A stretch of 64,000 nucleotides of DNA from Ensifer sp. IC3342 (GTDB lineage Bacteria; Pseudomonadota; Alphaproteobacteria; Rhizobiales; Rhizobiaceae). The notes below the pieces were generated by a model. It saw nothing but the letters and a program-made list of their open reading frames with translations, was not told the DNA's origin and searched no databases. The translations under genes and the position numbers were made by a program. Location of the stretch: contig NZ_JADYVE010000001.1 of assembly GCF_020193655.1 (NCBI RefSeq), positions 62,001 through 126,000 on the forward strand, in the 5' to 3' direction. Shown here piece by piece: positions 53,224 to 63,127 of this stretch; positions within the stretch are counted from its first letter, which is position 1; each line of letters begins with the position of its first letter.

Positions 53224-53721
53224 CTAGGAAAGCCTCTTTTCCAGGATCAGCGCCGGCACGCCCGATTGCTCGTCTCCGCAGTTAGCCGTCTTTCCCACCT
53301 CGACGAAACCGTGCGCCCGATAGAACGCCAATGCGAGAAGGTTTTGCGGCTCGACTTCCAGCCGCATGCGCTCCGCATCGGGAAAACAGGTTTCGAGTTC
53401 GGCGAACATGTCGCGGCCGATGCCCTGCCTTTGATATTTCGGGAGGACGTAGAGCTGGTGGAGGACGACGGTCTTCGCCAGCGTGTCTGACATCGCCGCA
53501 TAACCCATGCCGGCTAGATCGCTGCCGTTGTCGGCAACGACAAATTCGGCATTCTTTCGCCGCAGCCGCTCTCTCAGGGCATCAACCGAATGCCATCTGG
53601 CAGTGAGTTCATTGACCTTGTCGGCGCCGTAAAACGTGTCGTAGGTCGCGTGCCACGTCTCGGCCAGCAAGGCACGGACCTTCTCCAGGTCACGCTCACT
53701 GGCCGTGCGGACGAAGAACAT
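53224..53721 (-). CDS. GNAT-family N-acetyltransferase coupled to gatB
   Basis: The 165-residue enzyme shows LYVLPKYQRQGIGRDMFAEL (acetyl-CoA loop) and LAFYRAHGFVEVGKT. Its ATG lies 2 bp after the gatB stop (TGACGATG), with GAGGAG inside the gatB end as ribosome site, so it is coupled to gatB. A GTG at 53727 would overlap the stop. The substrate is unknown. Confidence 0.85.
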   Translation of the reverse strand: MFFVRTASERDLEKVRALLAETWHATYDTFYGADKVNELTARWHSVDALRERLRRKNAEFVVADNGSDLAGMGYAAMSDTLAKTVVLHQLYVLPKYQRQGIGRDMFAELETCFPDAERMRLEVEPQNLLALAFYRAHGFVEVGKTANCGDEQSGVPALILEKRLS

Positions 53722-53723
53722 CG

Positions 53724-55226
53724 TCACTCCTCGATGCCGAGCTTGGTCTTGACGAGGGCTTGGACGGCCTGCGGATTGGCCTTGCCGCCGGTCGCCTTCA
53801 TCACCTGGCCAACGAACCAGCCGGCGAGAGAAGGCTTTGCCTTGGCCTTTTCCACCTGATCGGGATTGGCGGCGATGATTTCATCGACCGCCTTCTCAAT
53901 GGCACCGGTGTCGGTGACCTGCTTCATGCCGCGCGTTTCGACGATTTCGGCCGGATCGCCACCCTCGTTCCAAATGATTTCGAAGAGGTCCTTGGCGATC
54001 TTGCCGGAGATGGTTTCGGCCTTGATGAGGTCGATGATGCCGCCGAGTTGAGCGGGAGAAACCGGAGTCTCTTCAATGGTTTTGCCGGCCTTGTTCAAGG
54101 CGCCCAACAGGTCGTTGATGACCCAGTTCGCAGCCGTCTTGCCATCGCGATCTTCGGCGACGGCCTCGAAATAGTCGGCGATCGCCTTTTCCGAAACGAG
54201 AACCGAGGCATCGTAGATCGAAAGGCCCATGTCGCGGACGAAGCGTTCCTTCTTGTCGTCCGGCAACTCCGGAAGATCGGCTTTCAGCGCCTCGACGAAG
54301 GCGTCGTCAAACTCGAGCGGCAGCAGGTCCGGATCTGGGAAATAGCGATAGTCATGCGCCTCTTCCTTCGAGCGCATGGAACGCGTCTCGCCCCTGTTTG
54401 CGTCGAAAAGTCGGGTTTCCTGATCGACGACGCCGCCATCTTCCAGAATGGCGATCTGGCGGCGCGCCTCGTATTCGATCGCCTGGCCGACGAAGCGGAT
54501 CGAGTTGACGTTCTTGATCTCGCAGCGCGTTCCGAACGGCTCGCCGGGGCGGCGAACCGAAACGTTGACGTCTGCCCGCATCGAGCCTTCGTCCATGTTG
54601 CCGTCGCAGGTACCGAGGTAACGTACGATCGAACGCAGCTTGGTGAGATACGCCTTCGCCTCATCCGACGAGCGCATGTCGGGCTTCGAAACGATTTCCA
54701 TCAGCGCGACGCCCGAACGATTGAGGTCGACATAAGACATGGACGGATGCTGGTCGTGCATCGATTTTCCGGCATCCTGCTCCAGATGCAGGCGTTCGAT
54801 GCCGATCTCGACGTCCTCGAACTGCCCTTGGCGGTCCGGTCCGATGGAAATAATGATCTTGCCTTCGCCGACGATCGGATCCTTGTACTGCGAGATCTGG
54901 TAGCCCTGCGGCAGGTCCGGATAGAAGTAGTTCTTGCGGTCGAAGATCGAGCGCTTGTTGATCTTTGCCTTGAGGCCGAGACCGGTGCGAACCGCCTGCT
55001 TGACGCACTCCTCGTTGATTACCGGCAGCATGCCCGGCATCGCCGCATCGACCAGCGAGACATTGGCATTGGGCGCATTGCCGAATTCCGTCGACGCGCC
55101 CGAGAACAGCTTCGAATTGCTGAGCACCTGGGCATGGACCTCCATGCCGATGATGACTTCCCAGTCGCCGGTGGCGCCAGGGATGAAGCGTTTCGGATCG
55201 GGAGTGCGGACGTCGACAATGCTCAT
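53724..55226 (-). CDS. gatB: Aspartyl/glutamyl-tRNA amidotransferase subunit B
   Basis: The 500-residue subunit binds the mischarged tRNA and activates it with ATP in the GatCAB complex. [17 protein letters not shown], the [12 protein letters not shown] and [20 protein letters not shown] segments and the C-terminal YqeY-like domain are complete. ATG 55226 was chosen; the frame runs 44 codons further without signals. gatC and gatA lie 3-5 kb away on the same strand with the DUF3857 and YjhX genes between. Confidence 0.97.
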   Translation of the reverse strand: MSIVDVRTPDPKRFIPGATGDWEVIIGMEVHAQVLSNSKLFSGASTEFGNAPNANVSLVDAAMPGMLPVINEECVKQAVRTGLGLKAKINKRSIFDRKNYFYPDLPQGYQISQYKDPIVGEGKIIISIGPDRQGQFEDVEIGIERLHLEQDAGKSMHDQHPSMSYVDLNRSGVALMEIVSKPDMRSSDEAKAYLTKLRSIVRYLGTCDGNMDEGSMRADVNVSVRRPGEPFGTRCEIKNVNSIRFVGQAIEYEARRQIAILEDGGVVDQETRLFDANRGETRSMRSKEEAHDYRYFPDPDLLPLEFDDAFVEALKADLPELPDDKKERFVRDMGLSIYDASVLVSEKAIADYFEAVAEDRDGKTAANWVINDLLGALNKAGKTIEETPVSPAQLGGIIDLIKAETISGKIAKDLFEIIWNEGGDPAEIVETRGMKQVTDTGAIEKAVDEIIAANPDQVEKAKAKPSLAGWFVGQVMKATGGKANPQAVQALVKTKLGIEE

Positions 55227-55359
55227 GTCATGCTCTTCTTTGAAGCCTGAATTTCGAGCTTTCTCGGTAGAGCAATTGGAACTCCGGTGCAAGGCTTGTG
55301 AGGCGCCTCGCACCCCGGCGGCACGCTCGCGATGATACGGTATCTCCAGTCTACGCAAC

Positions 55360-55388
55360 CTTGACGTTCGTACGGCTGTCTTTTAGAA
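55360..55388 (+). promoter_or_regulatory. Promoter of the DUF3857 gene
   Basis: CTTGAC, 17 bp and TTAGAA form a rhizobial housekeeping promoter 106 bp before the chosen start. The same block, CAACCTTGACGTTCG followed by a TAGAAA -10, recurs at 57702-57734 upstream of the YjhX gene. Confidence 0.6.
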
Positions 55389-55493
55389 AATTCTGCCGCT
55401 GCCTATACTGAAATGATAATCAGCCTGAACCAATTGATTGGTGGCCGTTCCATGACCGAACGATCGCAGCGGCGCAACATAAGGGTTCGGTTA

Positions 55494-57539
55494 ATGGAGC
55501 GTCGCAGATCGTTCGTTTTTCTTCTTGCTCTTGTCTTGACGCTGCTGAGCCCGGGCTTGACGGCCAGGGCGGACGAGCAAGTCCGCAAGGCCCCAGCCGA
55601 GAACTGGGTGGAGTATGTCGGCATTCCTGAGCTTGACCCGTCGCGCAGCGCCGAGATCAGGAACGGCATCGCCTTCCTCCTGACAGACGCCCAGATCCGG
55701 CATAGAAACGGCGGGTACTCGATATTCGGGCGCTTGGTTTATAAAGTGACTGACCGGGCCGGCCTGGAAAGCGGAGCAAGGCTGGACATCGAATTCGATC
55801 CTTCGCGCGACAGGCTCTCCTTCAACCGACTGATGATCATCAGAGACGGAGTTGTCATTGACAAGCTAGCAGAGGCGAAGTTCGAGATATTCCGCCGGGA
55901 GACGGATTCCGAAAGAGGCATCTTTGACGGCCGCCTCACGGCGCATGTCGATCTCAGCGATGTGCGCGTCGGCGATATCGTAGACTATTCCACGACCTAT
56001 GAAGTCACGCCGACGGTAGCGAAGAATCTGCTATACGCTCGCTTCCAGGCTGAATGGAGTGAGCCCGTCGCCCTGACAAGGGAACGGATCATCTGGCCGA
56101 CAGAAAAGCCGCTCAACATACGCGCGGTCAGGACAGGACTGAAGCCGAGAGTGACAAGGGCCGGGGGCGAAACGACCTATCTGTGGGAAACGGCCGATCC
56201 TGCACCAGTGAAACTCCAGGACGATCTGCCGGTCGACTATCCTAATTTCGGCTTCGTGGAGATATCTTCAGAGTTCAACTGGCAGCCCGTCGTCGATGCC
56301 GTCCTTCCTTTTTATCAACCGACGGAGAGCTTTCCGGCTGATTTCGAGGCCAAGCTCGCTGAAATCGAAGTCCGTAACCGTGCACTTAAGGATCGCCTTA
56401 TTGCCGCGTTGCGACTGGTCCAGGACGAGATCCGCTATGTCAGCCTGTCGATCGGAGCGGGCTCCTATGTGCCACGCCGTCCAGAAACGGTGCTGGCCAG
56501 CGGCTTCGGCGACTGCAAGGACAAAGCGCTGCTCCTCGTTTCAGCCTTGCGGCGGCTGGGTATCGAAGCCGAGGTGGCTCTCACCGATATCGATGAAGGC
56601 AGAGCGCTTGAGCATGCCGTTCCTGCGCTTCAGGCTTTCGACCATGCGATCGTCAAAGCCAAGATAGGCGAACGGGTCTGGTGGCTCGACGCGACCGACT
56701 ACCTGCAGGGCGGACGCGCGGCAAACATTGTTCCGCCCGATTACGGCTTTGCATTGCCGCTGGTTGCTTCCGGAGCAGCGCTCGAGAAACTTCCGGTAAA
56801 GGAACTGTTGGAGCCGACCCAGTCGGTCGCGGAACGGTTTGCGTTCCCAAGTCGCGATGGCGACCCCCTGGTGCTCACCGTAAACACGACCTACCGCAAC
56901 GCCGATGCCGACAGGATGCGCCGCAGGCTTGCACACGCATCGAAAGCCAAGCTCGCTGACGACTACATCCAATATTACAGCCGGCAGTATCCGGGCCTCA
57001 AAAGCACGGCGATGCTCGAAGCCGCAGATGACCGTGATCTCAATGTTCTGACGACAAAGGAGGCTTACGAACTTTCGTCCGAGGCACTATTTGCCAACGA
57101 CCTTGCCAAGAATTTCCCCTTGCGGGCAGATATCGGTATCGGCGGCATGCCAGCACCAACCGCAGTTGGGCGTACCGGACCGATCGCGCTCGGATCTCCG
57201 GTCTACAGGAGCCACAAGGTCACCGTGACCAACCTCAAGGCCCGCTTCTCCCCACCGGAGAGGCCAGACGTCTACAATCCGCACTTCGTACTCAAACTGA
57301 GCTGGTCGACCCTTCCGACCGAGCTCGAACTGGAATGGAGCTTTCGAACCCTGGCAGAACGCGTGCCCGCCGAAGCGATCAGCACCTATCTCCAAGCCGT
57401 CGCTGACAGCAGCCGCAAGTCGGAATGGTACTATGACTTCACCCATGTCGACACCGCCGCCGCAAGCAGCGACGATGTGTCGGCCCTCAGTATCGACTTT
57501 CTTCGGGCCATCCGAACCGCTCTTCTTCTTTTGCCATAG
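55494..57539 (+). CDS. DUF3857/transglutaminase-like exported protein
   Basis: The 681-residue protein has a signal peptide (FVFLLALVLTLLSPGLTARA), a DUF3857 beta-rich domain (about 40-240), and a transglutaminase-like domain with IRYVSLSIGAGSYVPRRP followed by ASGFGDCKDKALLLVSALR, where the Cys is the expected nucleophile, and AIVKAKIGERVWWLDATD for the His-Asp part. The role in rhizobia is unknown; crosslinking or peptidase-like activity in the envelope is possible. ATG 55494 was preferred because it starts the signal peptide and has AAGG at good spacing; ATG 55452 is an alternative. It is the only large gene between gatB and gatA and has its own promoter. Confidence 0.82.
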   Translation: MERRRSFVFLLALVLTLLSPGLTARADEQVRKAPAENWVEYVGIPELDPSRSAEIRNGIAFLLTDAQIRHRNGGYSIFGRLVYKVTDRAGLESGARLDIEFDPSRDRLSFNRLMIIRDGVVIDKLAEAKFEIFRRETDSERGIFDGRLTAHVDLSDVRVGDIVDYSTTYEVTPTVAKNLLYARFQAEWSEPVALTRERIIWPTEKPLNIRAVRTGLKPRVTRAGGETTYLWETADPAPVKLQDDLPVDYPNFGFVEISSEFNWQPVVDAVLPFYQPTESFPADFEAKLAEIEVRNRALKDRLIAALRLVQDEIRYVSLSIGAGSYVPRRPETVLASGFGDCKDKALLLVSALRRLGIEAEVALTDIDEGRALEHAVPALQAFDHAIVKAKIGERVWWLDATDYLQGGRAANIVPPDYGFALPLVASGAALEKLPVKELLEPTQSVAERFAFPSRDGDPLVLTVNTTYRNADADRMRRRLAHASKAKLADDYIQYYSRQYPGLKSTAMLEAADDRDLNVLTTKEAYELSSEALFANDLAKNFPLRADIGIGGMPAPTAVGRTGPIALGSPVYRSHKVTVTNLKARFSPPERPDVYNPHFVLKLSWSTLPTELELEWSFRTLAERVPAEAISTYLQAVADSSRKSEWYYDFTHVDTAAASSDDVSALSIDFLRAIRTALLLLP

Positions 57540-57704
57540 TCGCGGCGTTCGTGTCCTGTGCTGCTGCGGTGAGGGATGACGGCGCCGGGCGTGGTTCGCG
57601 ACAGGCCTATCTGGAGCCGACACCTGGATTGCCCTGCTGTCCTATGTGCCAAAGCGACCGCGCCAGATCGCATGGAACCGTTCCCACGCCTCCGACCTTG
57701 CAAC

Positions 57705-57733
57705 CTTGACGTTCGCACTTTCGTCTTCTAGAA
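57705..57733 (+). promoter_or_regulatory. Promoter of the YjhX gene
   Basis: CTTGAC-N17-CTAGAA fits the rhizobial housekeeping consensus and lies 174 bp before the yjhX-like start, giving a leader of about 165 nt. The rest of 57540-57906 holds no gene; short frames there are non-coding in character. Confidence 0.55.
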
Positions 57734-57906
57734 ATCCGGCATCCGAATGGAGTCTTGATGTTCTTTCAGTCTGAGTCCCGGTAAGGGCCTTGCCCGCAGT
57801 CACTACGACTTGCGCGCACGGGCCGGAAACGTGAACCCCGCTCATCCTAGGATTTGCGGAACGTTTTCCTGCGTTCTCATGAACGCCATTCCGGAACACT
57901 CAAACC

Positions 57907-58161
57907 ATGGATATTTCACGCGCGGAACAGCGCATTCTTCACCATCTGGCCCAAGGCGGCCGCATCGAGATCAAACGCGAAGGCAAGGCAATCGCCGAAA
58001 TTCGCTGCTTCACCCGCGACGGCTGGGTCTATCCCGGCGTCGATGTTGAGCTCTTCCGAAAGCTCAGACGCAAAAGGGCGATCAAATCGTCAGGCGGCAA
58101 GCCCTACCGCATCACGGAGCGAGGGCTCTATCTCGTCAGATCCGAACTCAACAATCGCTAG
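57907..58161 (+). CDS. YjhX-family (UPF0386) toxin-like protein
   Basis: The 84-residue protein MDISRAEQRILHHLAQGGRI ... ELFRKLRRKRAIKS ... GLYLVRSELNNR fits the YjhX/UPF0386 family, a winged-helix-like protein described as the toxin of the YjhX-YjhQ pair in E. coli. The YjhQ antitoxin is a GNAT acetyltransferase; none is adjacent here, though a GNAT gene lies 4 kb away beside gatB. As an orphan it may serve as a regulator. Confidence 0.85.
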   Translation: MDISRAEQRILHHLAQGGRIEIKREGKAIAEIRCFTRDGWVYPGVDVELFRKLRRKRAIKSSGGKPYRITERGLYLVRSELNNR

Positions 58162-58165
58162 CCGT

Positions 58166-58203
58166 TCCAGCTCCCCGGAGATCACGATCTCCGGGGAGCT
58201 GGA
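58166..58203. terminator. Perfect 17-bp inverted repeat between convergent genes
   Basis: TCCAGCTCCCCGGAGAT, loop CACG and its exact complement form a very stable hairpin 4 bp after the YjhX stop. There is no T-run on either side (CCCGCGG follows), so it may be a transcript-end stabiliser or a bidirectional terminator of uncommon type. Confidence 0.6.
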
Positions 58204-58319
58204 CCCGCGGAAGCGGAACCCTGGACCGCGCTCGAAATTAATCCTGATGATGTTCTTCGATCGAGCCTGACACGAGCCGCTTGCTCAGGCCGAGGCCAGC
58301 GGCCGGCAGGCCGCTCGCG

Positions 58320-59801
58320 CTACCACCACTTGGACGGTGTGAAGCGACCAGCGGCCCGTTCGATGACATGCGCCGTCTTGAACAGCGTTTCCTCCTCGAA
58401 CGGCTTGCCGATGAGCTGCAGACCGAGCGGAAGGCCCTTGCGATCAAGCCCGCCCGGCACTGCAATACCCGGGAGCCCCGCCATGTTGACCGTGACGGTG
58501 AAGATGTCGTTCAGGTACATCTTGACCGGATCGGCCGCGAGATCCTCGTCCGCAATGCCGAAGGCCGAGGACGGCGTCGCCGGTGTCAGGATCGCGTCGA
58601 CACCTGCATCGAATACGAGTTCGAAATCGCGCTTGATCAGCGTGCGGACTTTCTGCGCGCGCAGATAATAGGCGTCGTAGTAGCCGGCGGAGAGCACATA
58701 GGTGCCGATCATGATGCGGCGCTTGACTTCCTGGCCGAAGCCGGCAGCCCGCGTCTTCTCATACATGTCGATGATATCCTTGCCGTCGACGCGCAGGCCG
58801 TAGCGGACACCATCATAGCGCGCCAGATTCGACGACGCCTCGGCGGGCGCGACGATATAATAGGCCGGCAGTGCATATTTCGTATGCGGCAGCGATATGT
58901 CGACGATCTCGGCACCGGCGTCCTTCAGCCAGGCAACGCCCTGCTGCCAGAGTGCCTCGATTTCGTCCGGCATGCCGTCTACGCGGTATTCCTTCGGGAT
59001 ACCGATCTTCATGCCCTTGATCGACTTGCCGATCGACGCCTCATAATCCGGCACGGGCAAGTCGACGGAGGTCGTATCCTTCGGATCGATGCTGGCCATC
59101 GACTTCAAGAGGATCGCCGCATCGCGCACGTCGCGCGCGATCGGACCGGCCTGGTCGAGCGAGGAGGCAAAAGCGACGACGCCCCAGCGCGAGCAACGGC
59201 CATAGGTCGGCTTGATGCCGACAGTGCCGGTGAAAGCGGCGGGCTGGCGAATGGAACCGCCCGTGTCGGTCGCCGTGGCGCCAGCGCAGAGATGGGCCGC
59301 GACCGCAGCCGCCGAACCGCCGGAAGAGCCGCCCGGCACGAGGTCGAGGTTCGATCCCTTTGCACGCCAGGGATTCTTCACGGGACCATAATAGGATGTC
59401 TCGTTGGAAGAGCCCATTGCGAACTCGTCCATGTTGAGCTTGCCGAGCATGACGGCACCGTCGTTCCAGAGATTCTGGGTGACCGTCGATTCGTAAGGCG
59501 GCTCGAAGCCATCGAGAATGTGGCTGCAGGCCTGCGTGTGGACGCCCTCGGTGCCGAAGAGATCCTTGATGCCGAGCGGAATGCCTTCCAAAGCACCAGC
59601 CTTGCCGGCTGCGATACGGGCGTCGGAAGCCTTGGCCATCTCGCGCGCCTTTTCCGGCGTCACGGCGACATAGGCGTTGATCGTGTCATTGGCCGCCTCG
59701 ATCGCGGCGATGTAGGCATCCGTCAATTCGACCGCAGTGATTTCCTTGGCGGAAAGCTTCTCGCGGGCTTCGGCGATCGTGAGGCTGGTAAGTTCGGTCA
59801 T
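58320..59801 (-). CDS. gatA: Aspartyl/glutamyl-tRNA amidotransferase subunit A
   Basis: The 493-residue amidase releases ammonia from glutamine for Asn-tRNA or Gln-tRNA formation. The Ser-cisSer-Lys triad is readable: Lys79 in [11 protein letters not shown], Ser159 in [12 protein letters not shown] and Ser183 in [11 protein letters not shown]. It follows gatC after 51 bp, and no glnS-independent route is needed in bacteria with GatCAB. ATG 59801 gives [20 protein letters not shown]. Confidence 0.97.
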   Translation of the reverse strand: MTELTSLTIAEAREKLSAKEITAVELTDAYIAAIEAANDTINAYVAVTPEKAREMAKASDARIAAGKAGALEGIPLGIKDLFGTEGVHTQACSHILDGFEPPYESTVTQNLWNDGAVMLGKLNMDEFAMGSSNETSYYGPVKNPWRAKGSNLDLVPGGSSGGSAAAVAAHLCAGATATDTGGSIRQPAAFTGTVGIKPTYGRCSRWGVVAFASSLDQAGPIARDVRDAAILLKSMASIDPKDTTSVDLPVPDYEASIGKSIKGMKIGIPKEYRVDGMPDEIEALWQQGVAWLKDAGAEIVDISLPHTKYALPAYYIVAPAEASSNLARYDGVRYGLRVDGKDIIDMYEKTRAAGFGQEVKRRIMIGTYVLSAGYYDAYYLRAQKVRTLIKRDFELVFDAGVDAILTPATPSSAFGIADEDLAADPVKMYLNDIFTVTVNMAGLPGIAVPGGLDRKGLPLGLQLIGKPFEEETLFKTAHVIERAAGRFTPSKWW

Positions 59802-59852
59802 GGTGCAATCGGGCTTTCGCAATCGGAAACGTCAGGGCGGGAATCGGTTTCT

Positions 59853-60140
59853 TTACTCGACCACCTTCGGGACGAGGAAGAAGTTGCGGTCCGAATTCGG
59901 CGCATTGGCGACAATGTCGGCAGCCTTGTCGCCGTCAGCGACCGTGTCGGTGCGCTTCTTCATGTTCATCGGCGTTACCGAGGTCATCGGCTCGACGCCG
60001 TCGACGTTCACCTCGGAAAGCTGCTCGACGAAGCCGAGAATGCCGTTGAGCTCGCCCATCATCCGTTCGGCCTCCTCTTCGCTGACGGCGATGCGGGCGA
60101 GGCGCGCGACGCGCTTTACGGTGGCAAGGTCTACGGACAT
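59853..60140 (-). CDS. gatC: Aspartyl/glutamyl-tRNA amidotransferase subunit C
   Basis: The 95-residue subunit stabilises GatA on Gat[21 protein letters not shown] and [20 protein letters not shown], then ends with [14 protein letters not shown], as is usual. It is the first gene of the gatC-gatA pair. Confidence 0.96.
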   Translation of the reverse strand: MSVDLATVKRVARLARIAVSEEEAERMMGELNGILGFVEQLSEVNVDGVEPMTSVTPMNMKKRTDTVADGDKAADIVANAPNSDRNFFLVPKVVE

Positions 60141-60244
60141 GATCGTCTCCGGTATCTCAAAGTTTCCCCCGCTATAAAGACGAGTTACACAACGTGCAAC
60201 GGGCGAATGTCACCGACTGCACCCACGCCAGCCGCCTTTGCTTA

Positions 60245-60949
60245 TCAGAGAGTGACGACGCCACCGACTTCAGGCGTCGCAACCAGCGTCGAGGCACCGT
60301 CCATGCCGGCGACGAAGGTCTGCGGCGTCTGGTCGATGATCGGGAACGAGCCATAATGGCAGGGGATGGCTGTGTTGAACTTGAAATAGCGTTGGCAGGC
60401 AAGCGCGGCCACGGCGCCGCCCATGGTGAAGCGGTCGCCGATCGGCACGATGCCAATGTCGGGCTCATGCAGTTCCTGCACCAGCGCCATGTCCGAGAAG
60501 ATATCCGTGTCGCCCATGTGGTAGAGCGTGGGCTCGTCGTCGAAGTGAAGCACCAGGCCGCCGGCGCTTCCGAGCGAATGGGAAACACCGTCTTCCGTGA
60601 TCTGCGCCGAGGAATGAAGCGCAGTGACGAAGGTCACCGAGAAAGCGCCAAGCTGGATCGTCCCGCCGGTGTTGCCCGGATCCATGTTCGAGACGCCCTG
60701 CCGTCCGAGCCACATGCAAAGGTCGAAATTGCCCACCACCATGGCTCCGGTTTCCTTGGCGATCGCGACGGTGTCGCCGACATGATCGCCATGGCCATGT
60801 GTGAGCAGGATATGCGTCAGCCCCGCGGTCGCCGCCTTGCGCTCGCTTTCGCGAAATGCCGGATTCCCGGTGAAGAAGGGATCGATCAGGATTTTGGCCT
60901 TCGCCGCCTCGATATGGAAGGCGGAATGGCCGAGCCATTTGATCTTCAT
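60245..60949 (-). CDS. UPF0173-type metallo-beta-lactamase-fold hydrolase
   Basis: The 234-residue metal-dependent hydrolase has [20 protein letters not shown], the HxHxDH metal site [12 protein letters not shown], a YHMGDTDIF aspartate ligand and the late PCHYGSFP histidine. It belongs to UPF0173; the substrate is unknown. It stands in front of gatC, in the same direction with 104 bp between. Confidence 0.9.
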   Translation of the reverse strand: MKIKWLGHSAFHIEAAKAKILIDPFFTGNPAFRESERKAATAGLTHILLTHGHGDHVGDTVAIAKETGAMVVGNFDLCMWLGRQGVSNMDPGNTGGTIQLGAFSVTFVTALHSSAQITEDGVSHSLGSAGGLVLHFDDEPTLYHMGDTDIFSDMALVQELHEPDIGIVPIGDRFTMGGAVAALACQRYFKFNTAIPCHYGSFPIIDQTPQTFVAGMDGASTLVATPEVGGVVTL

Positions 60950-61104
60950 GACGTTCTCCTTGGATCACGGTAAGTTTGAGCGAAGCAACCGAACATGACG
61001 ACGTGACCGTATTTAAAGGTTAGGTGGAGCGCTCTGATGATTTATGTGTCGGACAAGCATATGGATCAAACGACACAAGTGGAAAGATCGAATCGGGAAA
61101 TCCC

Positions 61105-61587
61105 ATGGCAATTCTTACAATCGAAGAACTGGCAGCGTCCTTGCCGCCCAACCGGGCGATTGCCGGCCTTGATCTTGGCACCAAGACGATCGGGCTGTCG
61201 GTCTCCGATCTTGGGCGGCGCTTCGCGACGCCGCGCGACGTGATACGGCGCGTCAAGTTCGGCGTCGATGCGGAAGCGCTCCTGGCCGTGGCAGCAAAGG
61301 AAAAGATCGCGGCCTTTGTCATCGGCCTGCCCGTCAATATGGACGGAACCGAGGGAGCGCGCTGCCAGGCCACCCGTGCCTTTGTGAGGAACATGGGAGA
61401 GAAAACAGATATTCCCTTCGTGCTCTGGGACGAACGACTCTCGACGGTCGCGGCGGAGCGCGTGCTGATCGAGATGGACGTATCCCGGAAGAAGCGGGCA
61501 GAGCGGATCGACTCCGCCGCCGCTTCCTTCATTCTTCAGGGAGCGCTTGACAGGTTGGCATCGCTCGCAAACGCCTCCCGCGATTGA
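61105..61587 (+). CDS. ruvX: YqgF/RuvX pre-16S rRNA nuclease
   Basis: The 160-residue RNase H-fold protein has [43 protein letters not shown] and [12 protein letters not shown], the acidic catalytic set. It trims the 5' end of 16S rRNA. ATG 61105 starts the conserved part. Its end overlaps by 52 bp with the convergent membrane-protein gene. Confidence 0.95.
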   Translation: MAILTIEELAASLPPNRAIAGLDLGTKTIGLSVSDLGRRFATPRDVIRRVKFGVDAEALLAVAAKEKIAAFVIGLPVNMDGTEGARCQATRAFVRNMGEKTDIPFVLWDERLSTVAAERVLIEMDVSRKKRAERIDSAAASFILQGALDRLASLANASRD

Positions 61588-61874
61588 GCGCATGGCGCGC
61601 CGAAGCGGCTCCGGTACCAGGCGACGATCTGGCGGCGTTTCCTCAGCGCGACGAGCGCAAATACGATGGCGCTATCGACGACCATCGCCCGCGCGACGAG
61701 CGGCGGGATGGTTTCGGGCGGAATTCCGAGCACTTGGCCATAGATCGCGAAAACCAGGTCATGCGCCTGACGCGTCAACATGAAGACGCCGAAGCTCATG
61801 TCGTAATACGAAAGACCATACCAGCCGGTCAGCAGCGTGACCGGGGCGGCCCAAAAGATCAGGAGCCACTTCAT
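61536..61874 (-). CDS. DUF6105-like membrane protein
   Basis: The 112-residue protein begins with a membrane helix ([20 protein letters not shown]), has [20 protein letters not shown], a second helix [20 protein letters not shown], and a basic tail. It resembles small rhizobial inner-membrane proteins I associate with DUF6105, by memory of the pattern. The ATG overlaps the stop of the small upstream gene (ATGA), so they are coupled. The last 17 codons overlap ruvX on the other strand. Confidence 0.7.
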   Translation of the reverse strand: MKWLLIFWAAPVTLLTGWYGLSYYDMSFGVFMLTRQAHDLVFAIYGQVLGIPPETIPPLVARAMVVDSAIVFALVALRKRRQIVAWYRSRFGAPCAQSREAFASDANLSSAP

Positions 61875-62026
61875 GCGATCCCCCTTTCCACGATCTGCCG
61901 GCGGAACACCGGATAGAGCGCTCGCTCGGCCAGCACGAACACCAAAAGAGCGACCGCGAGCCTCCCGATGTCGAGCGGCAGCCCCGCGAAAAACATCATC
62001 ATGATGATCGGCAAGCCAGTTCTCAC
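61871..62026 (-). CDS. Small membrane protein coupled to the DUF6105-like gene
   Basis: The 51-residue protein is read from a GTG at 62026 with GGAG six bases upstream: RTGLPIIMMMFFAGLPLDIG, then LAVALLVFVLAERALYPVF and a basic end. One or two membrane helices are likely. The frame runs further up to 62104 without a better start. Its stop overlaps the next start by 4 bp. Confidence 0.6.
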   Translation of the reverse strand: MRTGLPIIMMMFFAGLPLDIGRLAVALLVFVLAERALYPVFRRQIVERGIA

Positions 62027-62195
62027 CGAACCGCTCCGTTCCAGATTTCCTCGAATTGCCCAGCCAATCTCCACCCTTGAGGGCGCATCCGCAACGTAAA
62101 CCATTTGTTAAGGTTAATATTCACAGGCGAGGTTCGGCTTGCGAGCGGCCATGCTGCGAACTATGCGTAGGCCCTTCCCTGTGCATGGACCCGTT

Positions 62196-63127
62196 ATGAT
62201 CGTCATCTTCGAGAGCGTTCTGCCCATCTTCCTCCTGGTGCTTCTTGGAGTGGCTTCGACGGTCGAAGCTCATTGATCAAAGGCTTTGGATCGGGCTTGA
62301 GCAGTTCGGCTACTATCTTCTTTTTCCGGCGCTGCTCTTCTCGACCTTGGCCGAGGCGGACTTCACCGGCATGAAGGCCGATGCAACGGCGATTGCGACT
62401 ATCGGCAGCGTTGCGGCGATGTCGGCCGCACTCCTTCTGAGTTGGCCGCTCTTGCGCAGCCGCCAGACCTCCGGCGCCACCTTCACCTCGATCTTTCAGA
62501 CGGCGACGCGCTGGAAGGCCTTCATTGCGCTCGCCGTTGCGCAAAAGCTCTACGGCGAGCTCGGCCTCAGCCTGACCGCGCTGGTGATGACGCTGATCAT
62601 CATCCCGATCATTTCTACAATGTCGCCGTGCTCGTGTGGTTCGGCAGCGGCAGCCGCGGCCCCGGGCTCTTCTTCTTGAAGATCATCACCAATCCTTTGA
62701 TCATTCGTCGGCGCTTGGCATATCGTTCAACATCAGCGGGATCGAGCTCTACACACCGGTGATGACGGCGATCGACATGCTGGGGACGGCCTCGCTCAGC
62801 CTCGGCCTCGTCATGGTCGGCGCCGGGCTCAAGATCGCCGATGCATTGAGGCCGAGCGGCGCGGCGCTGCTAGCGGTCGCGCTCAAGCTAATCGTCATGC
62901 CGGCCCTTATGGTCGGAGCAAGTGCGCTGCTCGGCATTCGCGGGGACGCATTACTCGTCATCGCGCTCGGCGCGGCAGTGCCGACAGCCATGAACGGCTA
63001 CCTTCTTGCCAAGCAGATGGGGGGAGATGCAGAACTCTATGCCGCAGTCGCGACGATTCAGACCGCAGTATCCTTCTTCACGATACCCCTCGTCCTTATC
63101 GCCACCCGCTACGTCGCCGCTGGATAG
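62196..63127 (+). pseudogene. AEC-family (auxin efflux carrier-like) transporter, three frameshifts
   Basis: Joined over three frames the region encodes an intact-length AEC permease: MIVIFESVLPIFLLVLLGVA (first frame), LRRSKLIDQRLWIGLEQFGY ... LGLSLTALVMTLIIIPI (second), YNVAVLVWFGSGSRGPGLFF (third), then ALGISFNISGIELYTPVMTA to a normal stop (fourth reading). The breaks lie near 62255, 62615 and 62703 and are small losses of 1-5 bases. Since neighbouring genes are clean, decay is more likely than sequencing error. The function when intact would be export of an organic anion. Confidence 0.85.

Noticed and set aside
53760-55250. 496-codon plus-strand frame opposite gatB
   Set aside because: Shadow of gatB; the minus frame has all GatB motifs.
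57087-57718. Minus-strand frames overlapping the end of the DUF3857 gene and the following gap
   Set aside because: No ribosome sites and no protein-like motifs; the plus-strand gene and promoter explain the region.
58281-60356. 691-codon plus-strand frame opposite gatA and gatC
   Set aside because: Runs antisense through two certain genes and their gap; no protein motifs.
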